Shown here: one piece after another, positions 55,892-64,000 of the stretch | Layout of the letters: every line of letters begins with the position of its first letter | How positions within the stretch are numbered: the first letter of the stretch is position 1 | Assembly: GCF_035989885.1 (NCBI RefSeq) | Contig: NZ_CP108518.1 | Span: forward strand, 4,637,501 to 4,701,500 | Length of the DNA stretch: 64,000 bases | Direction: 5' to 3' | From: Streptomyces sp. NBC_01232 | GTDB lineage: Bacteria > Actinomycetota > Actinomycetes > Streptomycetales > Streptomycetaceae | The notes under the pieces: model-generated | The model's database searches: none | What the model was told of the DNA's origin: nothing | Seen by the model: the letters and a program-made list of their open reading frames with translations, nothing else | Position numbers and translations under genes: made by a program

Positions 55892-56935
55892 ATGCCCCGT
55901 GGACGCCACCGCAATCCCGAACCCCTGCACCGGCTGCTCACGCCGACGACCGTGGCCGGCGTGTCCGTCGCCAGTGCGGGCGCGGCCTGGCTGCTGGCGG
56001 AACCGATGGCGCTGCGGCTGCTCGTGGCCGTCACGGCGGCCGCCGGGGTCGCCGGCGCCGTCGTCATGCGCGCCTGGGACCGCTCGGCGGGCCGCCGCGT
56101 CGCGGAGCTCGCACGCGAACGCGTCAAGGACGAGTGGCGGACCGACGAGCGGATAGCCGAGCTCGAGTCCGACCTCGAGGAGGCCCGCATGCTGCGGGCC
56201 AGGCTCGACGCCAAGCTGCGCGCCAAGCGGGTCGAACTGGCGGGCCTGCGCGGCGAGCACGCGGCGCTCCTGCGGCGCTACGCGACCGCCGAGACCGAGC
56301 GTGCCAGCGCCCTGGAGGGGCGCCGGCTGCTGGCCATCGAGGCTTCGGCGGCTCCGGCGGCCGCGGCCGCGGCCGCCAAGGAACTTCCGGCCGTCACCGA
56401 GGAGCGCACCTCGGCGGGTGCGCCCACCTCGGTCGGCTACGCCCGGGCCCACGCGGCCCTGGGGGCGCTGGCCCGCAAGCGCCGGACGCGGGAGCTGCCC
56501 GCGGCGCCGTCGTCCTCTTCGTCGCCGGAGCGCGAGCCCGACCCGAGCCCCGCTCCCGGTCCCGGTCGCGGCCATGCTGCGGTTCCCGCTGCGCCGTCCT
56601 CGGTGCCCGCGCGGCGCCCGGCGGCCGCGGTGGCCCCGTACGCGGCCCAGCGGCGTACGGCCTCCCGCGTCGAGGGCGGCTTCGACTTCTTCGGCACCAA
56701 GAACGCGGCACAGGCCCGCGCGGTGATCGAGGCGGTCCAGAACGAGGACCTGGCCGACGTGGTCGGCGCCGAGGTCCTCGCGGTGCACAAGGCGGAGTCC
56801 GCCCGGGCCGTCGTGGAGCCGGAGTTCAAGCCGGCGACGGACGAGACCCGCGCGGTGGGCCAGGTCATCGACCTGACGGCCCACGACGAGACCGAGCCGA
56901 TCGACGTGGCCCGGCTCCGCACCGCGATCTCGTAG
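55892..56935 (+). CDS. hypothetical membrane protein with coiled coil
   Basis: 347 residues. Two adjacent hydrophobic segments (about 20-55) are followed by a basic/acidic coiled coil (VAELARERVKDEWRTDERIAELESDLEEARM) to about residue 145. A Pro/Ser/Ala-rich disordered region follows, then a conserved C-terminal block GGFDFFGTKNAAQARAVIEAVQNEDLADVVGAEVLA. I do not recognise the family. ATG 55892 chosen; ATG 55871 would add seven residues. Neither start has a strong ribosome site. Confidence 0.7.
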   Translation: MPRGRHRNPEPLHRLLTPTTVAGVSVASAGAAWLLAEPMALRLLVAVTAAAGVAGAVVMRAWDRSAGRRVAELARERVKDEWRTDERIAELESDLEEARMLRARLDAKLRAKRVELAGLRGEHAALLRRYATAETERASALEGRRLLAIEASAAPAAAAAAAKELPAVTEERTSAGAPTSVGYARAHAALGALARKRRTRELPAAPSSSSSPEREPDPSPAPGPGRGHAAVPAAPSSVPARRPAAAVAPYAAQRRTASRVEGGFDFFGTKNAAQARAVIEAVQNEDLADVVGAEVLAVHKAESARAVVEPEFKPATDETRAVGQVIDLTAHDETEPIDVARLRTAIS

Positions 56936-56941
56936 CCCCGG

Positions 56942-57562
56942 TCAGGGGCCGTACGAGGCCACCAGGCGGGCCAGGTGCCGGCCCGCCACCAGGAGCGGTG
57001 TGCGGCTCCGGGTGACCTGTGAGGTCATCTCGGCGCCCTCCAGGGTGTTGATCACCGTCATGGCGAGGTCGCGGGCGTCCGGCTCCGGGTAGCCCGAGGC
57101 CAGGAGCTTCGCGGCCACCAGATGCTGCCAGTTGGCGAAGGCCGTGGCGCAGGCCGCCTGGAGTTCCGGGAGGCGGCCGATCGTCTCCAGGGCCGTGGCC
57201 GTCACCGGGCAGCCGTCCCGCCAGTCGGAGGCCTCCAGCGCCTGCGCGAGCAGGACGGCGACGCCCTCGACCGCTTGCGCCGGGTCCGGGTGAGCGGCCA
57301 GCCCGATGCGCAGCAGCCCGGCGAACTCCTCGTCGCCGAAATGGATCGCGGCCACCGCGAGCTCCTGCTTGCCGCCCGGGAAGAAGTGGTACAGCGAGCC
57401 GAGGGTGGCCTCGGCCTCGCGGACGAGCTGCTTGACCGGGGTGTTCTCGTAGCCGCCGCGCTGCATGAGGCGCGATGCGGTGCGGACCAGCCGGTCGCGC
57501 GTTCCCAGCGCCGCTTCCGTCGCCGCCGTCGTCCCTGTCGCCGTCGTCCCTGCTGTTGCCAT
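56942..57562 (-). CDS. TetR-family transcriptional regulator
   Basis: 206 residues with the N-terminal HTH TRDRLVRTASRLMQRGGYENTPVKQLVREAEATLGSLYHFFPGGKQELA and a C-terminal TetR_C-like domain. Divergent from an imine-reductase-like gene; the gap between holds two identical 19-bp sites. It probably represses that gene and itself in response to a small electrophile or amine. Confidence 0.9.
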   Translation of the reverse strand: MATAGTTATGTTAATEAALGTRDRLVRTASRLMQRGGYENTPVKQLVREAEATLGSLYHFFPGGKQELAVAAIHFGDEEFAGLLRIGLAAHPDPAQAVEGVAVLLAQALEASDWRDGCPVTATALETIGRLPELQAACATAFANWQHLVAAKLLASGYPEPDARDLAMTVINTLEGAEMTSQVTRSRTPLLVAGRHLARLVASYGP

Positions 57563-57587
57563 GGGCGTGATCCTACCGCCGATTCTA

Positions 57588-57653
57588 GATAGAGCGTTCG
57601 TTCTAGTCCCGTGCTACGTTCGTTCCGAGCGCTGGATAGAGCGTTCGTTCTAG
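57588..57653. promoter_or_regulatory. tandem TetR operators
   Basis: GATAGAGCGTTCGTTCTAG occurs identically at 57588-57606 and 57635-57653, with a related CGTTCGTTC at 57617-57625 between. Each 19-bp site contains the partial dyad TAGA-CG/CG-TCTA. Confidence 0.65.
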
Positions 57654-57680
57654 ACCATCTCGCTGGGGGAGAGCTCCGTC

Positions 57681-58565
57681 ATGAACAAGATTCCGACCAC
57701 CCGGAACACCACGGTCACCGTCGTCGGCCTGGGACCGATGGGCCGCGCCATGGCCGCCGCCTATCTCGACGCCGGCTACGAGGTCACCGTGTGGAACCGC
57801 AGCGCGGGCAAGGACGCCGACCTCGTCGCCCGCGGGGCCCACCGCGCCGCCGACGTCGCCGAGGCCGTGGCCGCGAGCGCGCTGACCGTGCTCAGCCTGA
57901 TCGACGTCGAGGCCATGTACGGCACGCTCGGCGACACCGGCCTCGGCGGCCGCGTGCTGGCCAACCTGTCCTCCGACGTCCCGGACAAGGCCCGCGCGGC
58001 AGCCCGGTGGGCCGAGGCGCGCGGGGCCTCGTACCTCACCGGCGGGGTCAACGTGCCGCCGGCCGGCATCGGACAGAAGGGCTCCTCTATCTTCGTCAGC
58101 GGCGCGCAGGAGGTCTACGAGGAGCACCGCGCCGCGCTCGACGTGCTTGCCGCCACCGACCACCGCGGCACCGACCCCGGCCACGCGCAGCTCTACTACC
58201 AGCTCAACATGATCCTCTTCTGGACCGCGTACACCGGCTGGTACCAGGCCGTCGCCGTCGCCCGCGCCAACGGGCTGAGCGCGGCCGACATCCTCCCGTA
58301 CGCCGGCTACACGGCCGATTCGATGCGCGGCTTCTACGAGGGGTCCGCGCCGGGCATCGACGCGGGAGACCACTCGGGCGCGGAGGCCCGCCTGTCCATG
58401 TGCGCCGCGAGCGTCGAGCACATCCTGCACACCGCGGCCGACTCCGGTGTGGACACCGGGATCCTCGCCGCCCACGCCGAGCTCTACCGGCGCGGCATCG
58501 ACGCGGGCTTCGGCGCGGACGGCACCTCGCGCCTGCTCCAGCTCCTGGACAGCAGGACTCCCTAG
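57681..58565 (+). CDS. NAD(P)-dependent oxidoreductase, imine-reductase/beta-hydroxyacid-dehydrogenase-like
   Basis: 294 residues. Rossmann motif VVGLGPMGRAMAAAYLDAGYEVTVWNRS (the NRS/NRT type favours NADPH). The all-helical C-terminal domain has the LYYQLNMILFWTAYTGWYQAVAVA segment seen in imine reductases, which have replaced the catalytic Lys of 6-phosphogluconate-type enzymes. Substrate unknown. Expression is likely under the divergent TetR regulator. Confidence 0.85.
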   Translation: MNKIPTTRNTTVTVVGLGPMGRAMAAAYLDAGYEVTVWNRSAGKDADLVARGAHRAADVAEAVAASALTVLSLIDVEAMYGTLGDTGLGGRVLANLSSDVPDKARAAARWAEARGASYLTGGVNVPPAGIGQKGSSIFVSGAQEVYEEHRAALDVLAATDHRGTDPGHAQLYYQLNMILFWTAYTGWYQAVAVARANGLSAADILPYAGYTADSMRGFYEGSAPGIDAGDHSGAEARLSMCAASVEHILHTAADSGVDTGILAAHAELYRRGIDAGFGADGTSRLLQLLDSRTP

Positions 58566-58575
58566 AGGGGGGTGT

Positions 58576-59856
58576 CTAGCGGATCGAGTCGAACCAGCGC
58601 ACCACCTGCGGCGCCGAGCGGACCGCCGTGGTCGTGTGGTCGGCGTCCGGGCCCTGGTCGACGACCTTCGCCCGGACCCCGTGGCGGGCCAGGTCGGCGG
58701 CGCAGGCGCGGGAGTTGGCGATCGGCACGTCGGTGTCGGCCGCGCCCGCGTAGAGGCGTACGGGCGCGGCCGGCTTCCAGTCGCAGACGCCGTCGTTGAC
58801 CCTCACCGCCTCCAGCAGGGCCCCGCTCGGGGTGCGGACGTTCTCGGCCCACTGCGGGGTCAGCAGCTCCTGCGGAGTCGCCGGGAGCGCGGCCACGATG
58901 TCCTGCGGCGGGTGGCTGCCGTCGAACAGGCCTTCCACAGCCTGTGCATAGGGGGCCCGGAACACCTCGGCGGGGTCCTTGTAGAGCGGGTGGAGCCGGT
59001 TCTGGGCCGTGAGGAAGTAGGAGAGGTAGAAGACGGCGCTGCGCGGGTCGACCCGGCCGTCGGTGATCCCCGGGAACTCGGTGCCGAGCAGGTCGTGCGG
59101 CCCGGCGATCGGGGCCAGCGCCCGCAGCCGCAGGCCGTCGCGGCCGTGGGAGAGCTCGCGGCCCAGGGCCATCGCCACCTGGCCGCCCTGCGAGAAGCCG
59201 GTGGCGTACACGTCCCGGGTGACCTGGCGCCCGAGCCGCCCGGCCGCCGTGCGGGCGGCCTTCAGCATGTCGACGGAGGCCGTGACCGAGGAACGGGTGT
59301 CCATGTACGGGTGGCCGCCGGGGCCGCCGCCCAGGCCCAGGTAGTCCGGGGCGGCGACGGCGCGGCCCGCGGAGGCGTGCAGGTACGGCGTGAGGCGGTT
59401 GTATCCGGCGCCCCCGGACGGGGCGTCGTCACGGGTGGCGATCGTGCCGTGGGTGTCGGAGACCAGGTCGAGGCGGTGCGGGCCGCCGCGCGGCAGGACG
59501 AGCAGCCCGGTCGCGGTGGTCGGCCGGCCCCGCGGGTCCACGGTCGCGTAGGTGAGCCGGTAGGCGCTCACGCCGTACCGGACGGTTCCGGGGTCGATGC
59601 CCAGCGTGCCGAGTTCGGCGACGACCCGGTCGCGGTCGAGGGTGTCCAGCGGGGTGACGGAGACGAGCCTGCCGCGGGCGGCCGTGGCGGACGCGGCTGC
59701 CCCGGCCGAGGCCGTGGCCCCGGCCGAGGGTGCTGCGAGCGCCGCCGGGGCGGCGATCCCGCCGAGTACGGCGGCGAGGGCCACGGCGGCTGCTCCGCGC
59801 CGCAGCCACTCCCGCCGCCGATGCCGCTGCTTGCTGTGCTGCTGCGTGATCGTCAT
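58576..59856 (-). CDS. secreted alpha/beta-hydrolase, lipase-like
   Basis: 426 residues. Tat- or Sec-like signal peptide with an RRREWLRRG start and a hydrophobic core ending APAALAAPSA. Nucleophile elbow GFSQGG; late Asp in AGAADTDVP and His in DADHTTTA complete the triad. The fold is of the secretory-lipase (LIP) type. Convergent with the reductase gene, whose stop is ten bases away. Confidence 0.85.
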   Translation of the reverse strand: MTITQQHSKQRHRRREWLRRGAAAVALAAVLGGIAAPAALAAPSAGATASAGAAASATAARGRLVSVTPLDTLDRDRVVAELGTLGIDPGTVRYGVSAYRLTYATVDPRGRPTTATGLLVLPRGGPHRLDLVSDTHGTIATRDDAPSGGAGYNRLTPYLHASAGRAVAAPDYLGLGGGPGGHPYMDTRSSVTASVDMLKAARTAAGRLGRQVTRDVYATGFSQGGQVAMALGRELSHGRDGLRLRALAPIAGPHDLLGTEFPGITDGRVDPRSAVFYLSYFLTAQNRLHPLYKDPAEVFRAPYAQAVEGLFDGSHPPQDIVAALPATPQELLTPQWAENVRTPSGALLEAVRVNDGVCDWKPAAPVRLYAGAADTDVPIANSRACAADLARHGVRAKVVDQGPDADHTTTAVRSAPQVVRWFDSIR

Positions 59857-59992
59857 GACGGGAACGCTACGGACGGCAGACGCCCCTCAACATCCGGTCA
59901 GCACCCGCCGGTTGAGGGGGAAATCCCCCGGACGCCGGACACCTGACGCCGGACGCACGGCGCGGCGGCGATGCCCGCGTGCGACCGGATCC

Positions 59993-60208
59993 TCAGAACA
60001 GCGGGAGCTGCCCGGGGTGTTCGGACAGCACGAAGCCGTCCAGCGTCGGCGCGGAGGCGCCCAGCACCACGCGGGCCCGCGATCCCGGGCAGGACACCAG
60101 GTCGCCGCGGTCGCGCCCCGAGGGCGGATCGTGGCGGGCGATCCGTCCGGCGGTGACGGCGCAGTCGCGGCCGCAGGAGGGGCAGGCCCGGCGGGGAGAG
60201 TGGGACAT
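59993..60208 (-). CDS. small Cys-rich protein, possible zinc ribbon
   Basis: 71 residues from ATG 60208: MSHSPRRACPSCGRDCAVTAGRIARHDPP, with CPSCGRDC and a later SCPGS that could bind zinc, and a conserved-looking LDGFVLSEHPGQLPLF end. Too short for family assignment by eye; the GC pattern fits a real gene. 51 bp downstream of the NAT gene on the same strand. Confidence 0.5.
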   Translation of the reverse strand: MSHSPRRACPSCGRDCAVTAGRIARHDPPSGRDRGDLVSCPGSRARVVLGASAPTLDGFVLSEHPGQLPLF

Positions 60209-60259
60209 GCCGCCCAGTCTGCCCTGCCGCACCGACACAGGTCCCGCGTCGGTCCCGCG

Positions 60260-61156
60260 TCAGTCCTGCTGGGAGGCGAGCCACGCCTCGTGCGCGCGCT
60301 CCACCCGGTCCCACAGCGCGGCCCGGTCCGCCGGCGTCAGGTCGTCGAGTTCCCGTCCGAAGACTGTGGCCATGGTCTCGGAGAGCTCCTGCGAGGAGGC
60401 CAGTTCCCGCTTGTCGCGCCCGCCGTCGGGGCCGATGTGGAGGAGGACCTTGCCGTGCAGCCGGTGGACGCCGCCGGCGTGGCGCCGCAGCATGAAGAAG
60501 GACTGCAGGAAGGGGGAGTCCTCGGCGGTGGACAGCCGCAGGTGCTCGTCCGCGAAATCGGCCATGGTCGCGGGGGCCGAGCGGAAGTTCATCGCGGGGA
60601 AGGGGGAGTCCTCATTCAGGAAGGTCCAGCCCGTGTCGGACCCGTCGGACGCTTCGGACCCGTCGGACGCTTCGGACCCGGACCCGGATCCGTCCGCGCT
60701 CCCGAGCGGCCGCAGGCCGTACGCAAAGCCCCGCTCGTACCGTCCCTCGCGCAGCGGCAGCGGCTCCGGCGGGCCGTCGCCCAGGCCGACGTCCACGAAG
60801 TAGGCCTGCCCGTCGATCCGTACGGTCAGCGTGAGGTGGTCGCCGCTCACCTCCCGGGAGTCCGTGTCCGCGCACACGCCCCCGACGTGCAGCGTCACGT
60901 CGTATCCGAGCTGCTCCAGCAGCGCCGCGAAGGCGCCGTTGAGGTGGAAGCAGTAGCCGCCGCGCCCCGCGGCGAGGCGGCGTACGGACAGCTCGGGGTC
61001 GATGGCCGGCGGCCGGCCCAGCTGGATGTCGGTGTTCTCGAACGGGATCCGCTCCAGATGGGCCCGCGTGAGTGCGAACAGCCCTTCCACGGAGGGGGAT
61101 CCGGGATTCGTGACGCCGATCCGGGCCAGGTAGTCGGTGTATATGCCAGTGATCAT
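60260..61156 (-). CDS. nat: arylamine N-acetyltransferase
   Basis: 298 residues. Catalytic triad Cys69 (GGYCFHLNG), His107 (GDHLTL) and Asp122 (VDVGLGD). These numbers match the canonical NAT triad exactly when translation starts at ATG 61156, which decides the start; a GTG three codons earlier is in frame. Acetylates arylamines or hydrazines, or acts in secondary metabolism. Contains an unusual Gly/Ser/Asp/Glu insert (about residues 150-175) encoded by 18-bp tandem repeats. Confidence 0.92.
   Translation of the reverse strand: MITGIYTDYLARIGVTNPGSPSVEGLFALTRAHLERIPFENTDIQLGRPPAIDPELSVRRLAAGRGGYCFHLNGAFAALLEQLGYDVTLHVGGVCADTDSREVSGDHLTLTVRIDGQAYFVDVGLGDGPPEPLPLREGRYERGFAYGLRPLGSADGSGSGSEASDGSEASDGSDTGWTFLNEDSPFPAMNFRSAPATMADFADEHLRLSTAEDSPFLQSFFMLRRHAGGVHRLHGKVLLHIGPDGGRDKRELASSQELSETMATVFGRELDDLTPADRAALWDRVERAHEAWLASQQD
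60638..60680. repeat. 18-bp tandem repeat inside nat
   Basis: GGACCCGTCGGACGCTTC is present at 60638-60655 and 60656-60673, with a partial third unit. In frame; encodes Glu/Ala/Ser/Asp/Gly repeats. Confidence 0.8.
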
Positions 61157-61194
61157 GTTGATCACTCTAGATCCGGACATGTCCGCGGGAGCGG

Positions 61195-62337
61195 CTATTT
61201 GTCGATGTCGCCGACCACGAAGAAGAGCGAGCCCAGGATCGCCACCATGTCCGCGACCAACTGTCCCGGCAGCAGCACGGCCAGCGCCTGGATGTTGTTG
61301 TAGGAGGCGCTGCGCAGCTTCAGCCGGTACGGGGTCTTCTCGCCCTTGGAGACGAGGTAGTAGCCGTTGATGCCGAGCGGGTTCTCGGTCCAGGCGTACG
61401 TGTGCCCCTCCGGCGCCTTCAGAACCTTGGGCAGCCGCTGGTTGACCGGCCCCGGCGGGAGCACGTCCATCCGGTCCAGGCAGGCCACGGCCAGGTCGAG
61501 CGCGTTGTGGGTCTGGTCCAGCAGGCACTCGAAGCGGGCCAGGCAGTCGCCCTCGGTGCGGGTGACCACCTTCAGGACGTCCTGGAGCTCGCCGTAGGCC
61601 AGGTACGGCTCGTCGCGGCGCAGGTCGAAGTCGACACCGGACGCGCGGGCGATCGGGCCGGAGACCCCGTAGGCGTGCACCGCCTCGGCGGACAGGATCC
61701 CGACACCGCGGGTACGGGCGCGGAAGATCTCGTTCCCGTGGACCAGCTTGTCGTAGACGTCCATCCGGGTCCGGACGTCGGCGATCGCGGCGCGGGCCCG
61801 GCCGAGCCAGCCGGCCGGGAGGTCCTCCTTGAGGCCGCCGACCCGGTTGAACATGTAGTGCATGCGGCCGCCGGAGATCTCCTCCATGACGGCCTGGAGC
61901 TCCTCGCGCTCGCGGAACGCGTGGAAGATCGGGGTGATGCCACCCAGCTCGAGGGGGTACGAGCCGAGGAACATCAGGTGGTTCAGCACCCGGTTCAGCT
62001 CGGCCAGCAGCGTCCGCATCCACACGGCCCGCTCGGGGACCTCCATGCCGAGCATCCGCTCGACCGCCATGACGACGCCCAGCTCGTTCGAGAACGCGGA
62101 CAGCCAGTCGTGCCGGTTCGCGAGCATCACGATCTGCCGGTAGTCGCGGGCCTCGAAGAGTTTCTCCGCGCCGCGGTGCATATAGCCGACCACCGGTTCG
62201 GCGCTGACGATCCGCTCGCCGTCCAGGACGAGGCGCAGGCGCAGCACGCCGTGCGTGGAAGGGTGCTGGGGCCCGATGTTGAGCACCATGTCGGTGCTCT
62301 CCGCCGCTCCGCCGATACCGACCGTGGTCTCCGTCAT
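61195..62337 (-). CDS. NADH-quinone oxidoreductase subunit D-like protein (lone NuoD2)
   Basis: 380 residues of the 49-kDa/NuoD family: [43 protein letters not shown] and [26 protein letters not shown]. No other nuo gene is nearby. Streptomyces chromosomes commonly carry such a second, isolated NuoD. It may serve a partial complex I or another hydrogenase-like assembly. Complete frame, no damage seen. Confidence 0.88.
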   Translation of the reverse strand: MTETTVGIGGAAESTDMVLNIGPQHPSTHGVLRLRLVLDGERIVSAEPVVGYMHRGAEKLFEARDYRQIVMLANRHDWLSAFSNELGVVMAVERMLGMEVPERAVWMRTLLAELNRVLNHLMFLGSYPLELGGITPIFHAFREREELQAVMEEISGGRMHYMFNRVGGLKEDLPAGWLGRARAAIADVRTRMDVYDKLVHGNEIFRARTRGVGILSAEAVHAYGVSGPIARASGVDFDLRRDEPYLAYGELQDVLKVVTRTEGDCLARFECLLDQTHNALDLAVACLDRMDVLPPGPVNQRLPKVLKAPEGHTYAWTENPLGINGYYLVSKGEKTPYRLKLRSASYNNIQALAVLLPGQLVADMVAILGSLFFVVGDIDK

Positions 62338-62368
62338 GCGGGCATTGTCTCAGCCCTAGTGTGGACGC

Positions 62369-62860
62369 ATGGAAACGGGGACGATGGGTGAGACGGGCGG
62401 GCCCGCATGGGTCGGGCTGCCGGGTGGGCTGCTCACTCTGCGGCGCACGCTGCTGGTGATCTGGACGGTGCTGCTCGCCGTCGCGACCGCCGTCGTACTG
62501 GGGCTGACGGCCGGCCCGGTGTGGGCGGTCCTCGGAACGTTCTGGCTGCTGGTCCTGGCCTGGGGCTGGGTGCTGCTCGGCCGGAACTGGCGCTCCTGGC
62601 GGTACGCGGAGCGCGCGGACGACCTGCTGATCAGCAGGGGAGTGCTCTGGCGGGAGGAGACCGTGGTCCCGTACGGGCGGATGCAGCTGGTCGAGGTCAC
62701 CTCGGGCCCGCTGGAACGGCGCTTCGGCCTGGCCTCCGTACAGCTGCACACGGCCGCGGCCGCCAGCGACGCCAAGATCCCCGGGCTGGTGCCGGCCGAG
62801 GCGGAGCGGCTGCGCGACCGGCTCACCGCCCTCGGCGAGGCAAGGTCGGCGGGCCTGTGA
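62369..62860 (+). CDS. PH-domain membrane protein (YdbS-like, bPH2)
   Basis: 163 residues: two membrane helices (about 25-70), then a bacterial PH domain (DDLLISRGVLWREETVVPYGRMQLVEVTSGPLERRFGLASVQLHT). Overlaps the next gene by GTGA; the pair matches Bacillus YdbS-YdbT, involved in resistance to linear antimicrobials. Confidence 0.85.
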   Translation: METGTMGETGGPAWVGLPGGLLTLRRTLLVIWTVLLAVATAVVLGLTAGPVWAVLGTFWLLVLAWGWVLLGRNWRSWRYAERADDLLISRGVLWREETVVPYGRMQLVEVTSGPLERRFGLASVQLHTAAAASDAKIPGLVPAEAERLRDRLTALGEARSAGL

Positions 62861-64000
62861 ACCCCGCCCCGGTCGACGGCCCGACCCCGGTCGACGGCCC
62901 GGCCCCGGCTCCGGACCAGAGCCCCGCCCCGGCCCACGGCGCCGAACCGCCCGCCGCGGAAGGGTCCGCCACTGGCGGATCCGCGTCGGAACGACGCCTG
63001 CACCCCTTCACCCCGCTGCGCCGCGCCTGGGTGCCGATCGCCGCGACCGTCGGCGTGATCGCCCAGCAGGGCGACCAGGCCGGCCGGTGGCTCGCCGACC
63101 TGTCCGCCCTCCTGCGGCTGGCCGCGTTCGCGGGCCTGATCCTGGTCTTCGGCGCGTACGGCTTCCTGAGCTGGTGGTTCACCCACTACGCCGTGACCGA
63201 CACCGAATTGCGCATCCGCAGCGGCCTCTTCTTCCGGCGCACCGCGCACATCCGCCTCGACCGGCTCCAGGCCGTGGACGTCACCCGCCCGCTCCTGGCC
63301 CGGCTGACCGGCGTCGCCAGCCTGCGGCTCGACGTCATCGGCACCGAGGACAAGGACCAGCTGTCCTTCCTCAGCGAGAAGCAGGCCGTCGCCCTGCGCG
63401 CCGAGCTCCTCGCCCGCGCCGCGGGCTTCGCCCCCGAGGAGGCGGTGCGCCTGGGCGAGGCCCCCGAACGCGAACTGCTGCGCGTGAGCCCGCGCGAGCT
63501 CGCCGTGTCGCTGCTCCTCAGCCTCGGCGTGTGGGCGCTGCTGGCCCCCGGGCTGATCGTGCCCGCGGTCGTGTGGTGGCTCAGCTCCAGCCCGGTCGCG
63601 GCCATCATCGCCATGCTCCCGCTGCTGGGCGCGGTGTGGACGGGCACAGTCGGCCGCTTCCTCACCGAGTTCGACTGGCGCGTCGCCGAATCCCCGGACG
63701 GGCTGCGCCTGGACCACGGAATGCTGGACCGGGCCCACGAGACGGTGCCGCCGGGGCGGGTGCAGAGCGTACGGATCGTGGAGCCGCTGCTGTGGCGGCG
63801 CCGCGGCCTGGTCCGCGTGGAGCTCGCCGTCGCGGGCTCGAAGAACACGGTCCTGGTGCCGGTGGCCTCGCGCGCAGCCGCATACGCCGTGATCGCCCGG
63901 GTGCTGCCGGGGGTGGACCTGGCGGCCCTGTCCTTTTCCGGCTCCCCGCGGACCGGGTCCCGCTGGGTGGTCCCGGTGTGGTGGAAGGGCTACGGTCTCG
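62857..64000 (+). CDS. PH-domain membrane protein (YdbT-like), 3' end outside window
   Basis: At least 381 residues, open to the window end. A Pro/Asp-rich N-terminus with short VDGP repeats is followed by a membrane helix pair and a first PH domain (YAVTDTELRIRSGLFFRRTAHIRLDRLQAVDVTRPLLARLTGVASLRLDV). Further membrane helices and a second PH domain (DGLRLDHGMLDRAHETVPPGRVQSVRIVEPLLWRR) follow. GTG 62857 overlaps the YdbS-like stop. Acts with its partner in the membrane; role inferred from the family. Confidence 0.85.
   Translation, partial: MNPAPVDGPTPVDGPAPAPDQSPAPAHGAEPPAAEGSATGGSASERRLHPFTPLRRAWVPIAATVGVIAQQGDQAGRWLADLSALLRLAAFAGLILVFGAYGFLSWWFTHYAVTDTELRIRSGLFFRRTAHIRLDRLQAVDVTRPLLARLTGVASLRLDVIGTEDKDQLSFLSEKQAVALRAELLARAAGFAPEEAVRLGEAPERELLRVSPRELAVSLLLSLGVWALLAPGLIVPAVVWWLSSSPVAAIIAMLPLLGAVWTGTVGRFLTEFDWRVAESPDGLRLDHGMLDRAHETVPPGRVQSVRIVEPLLWRRRGLVRVELAVAGSKNTVLVPVASRAAAYAVIARVLPGVDLAALSFSGSPRTGSRWVVPVWWKGYGL

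Overview
This is a high-GC actinobacterial chromosome window, almost certainly from Streptomyces. The base composition and GTG/TTG starts point that way. So do the gene families (DUF397/XRE pairs, DUF3180, EccC/EccD secretion genes, TipA) and the order tipA - DedA - thrE - ppa - dacB - metalloprotease - tilS - hpt - ftsH - folE - fol operon - mprF-like - nuoD2, which as I recall is the arrangement around tipA and ftsH in S. coelicolor. No rRNA, tRNA, CRISPR array or intact insertion sequence is visible.

Region 1 (1-15823, minus strand) is a type VII (ESX-like) secretion locus. In transcription order it encodes a membrane-anchored PQQ-type propeller, a membrane-anchored extracytoplasmic protein, a short Q/P-rich membrane protein, EccD, a MinD/ParA-like ATPase, the three-domain ATPase EccC and a DUF6177-type protein. 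After an AT-rich gap with a promoter-like signal come two small ESAT-6-like proteins, a DUF6507-like chaperone candidate, a 1007-residue effector ending in a PD-(D/E)XK nuclease-type domain, and the start of a coupled probable immunity gene cut by the window edge. EccB, EccE and MycP are not seen here.

Region 2 (16012-24347) is mixed housekeeping and accessory: a secreted class-C-type serine hydrolase, a GNAT acetyltransferase, an ECF sigma factor with a membrane partner, a family-A DNA polymerase-like protein, a divergent NmrA/HxlR pair and a DUF2786 protein. Region 3 (24427-26617) is a WhiJ-type regulatory cluster (DUF397, anti-sigma-like ATPase, XRE-DUF5753). Its DUF397 and ATPase promoters share an identical 20-bp operator block.

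Region 4 (26707-35234) holds an aldehyde dehydrogenase, a class B penicillin-binding protein, a DinB protein, a PadR regulator with a DrrAB-like ABC exporter, a TipA orthologue behind a near-canonical tipA promoter, and a DedA protein. Region 5 (35397-48818) is the conserved core: thrE, ppa, dacB, a zinc metalloprotease, tilS, hpt, ftsH, folE, and the opposing folP - NTF2 - folB - folK - DUF3180 operon. A 170-bp palindromic element and a decayed reading frame lie between folE and DUF3180.

Region 6 (48991-64000) holds an MprF-like aminoacyl-phospholipid synthase divergent from a membrane-anchored esterase, a compatible-solute (OpuC-type) ABC importer, a coiled-coil protein, a TetR/imine-reductase-like pair with repeated operators, a secreted lipase, a small Cys-rich protein, an arylamine N-acetyltransferase, a lone NuoD, and two PH-domain (YdbS/YdbT-like) membrane proteins, the last cut by the window end.
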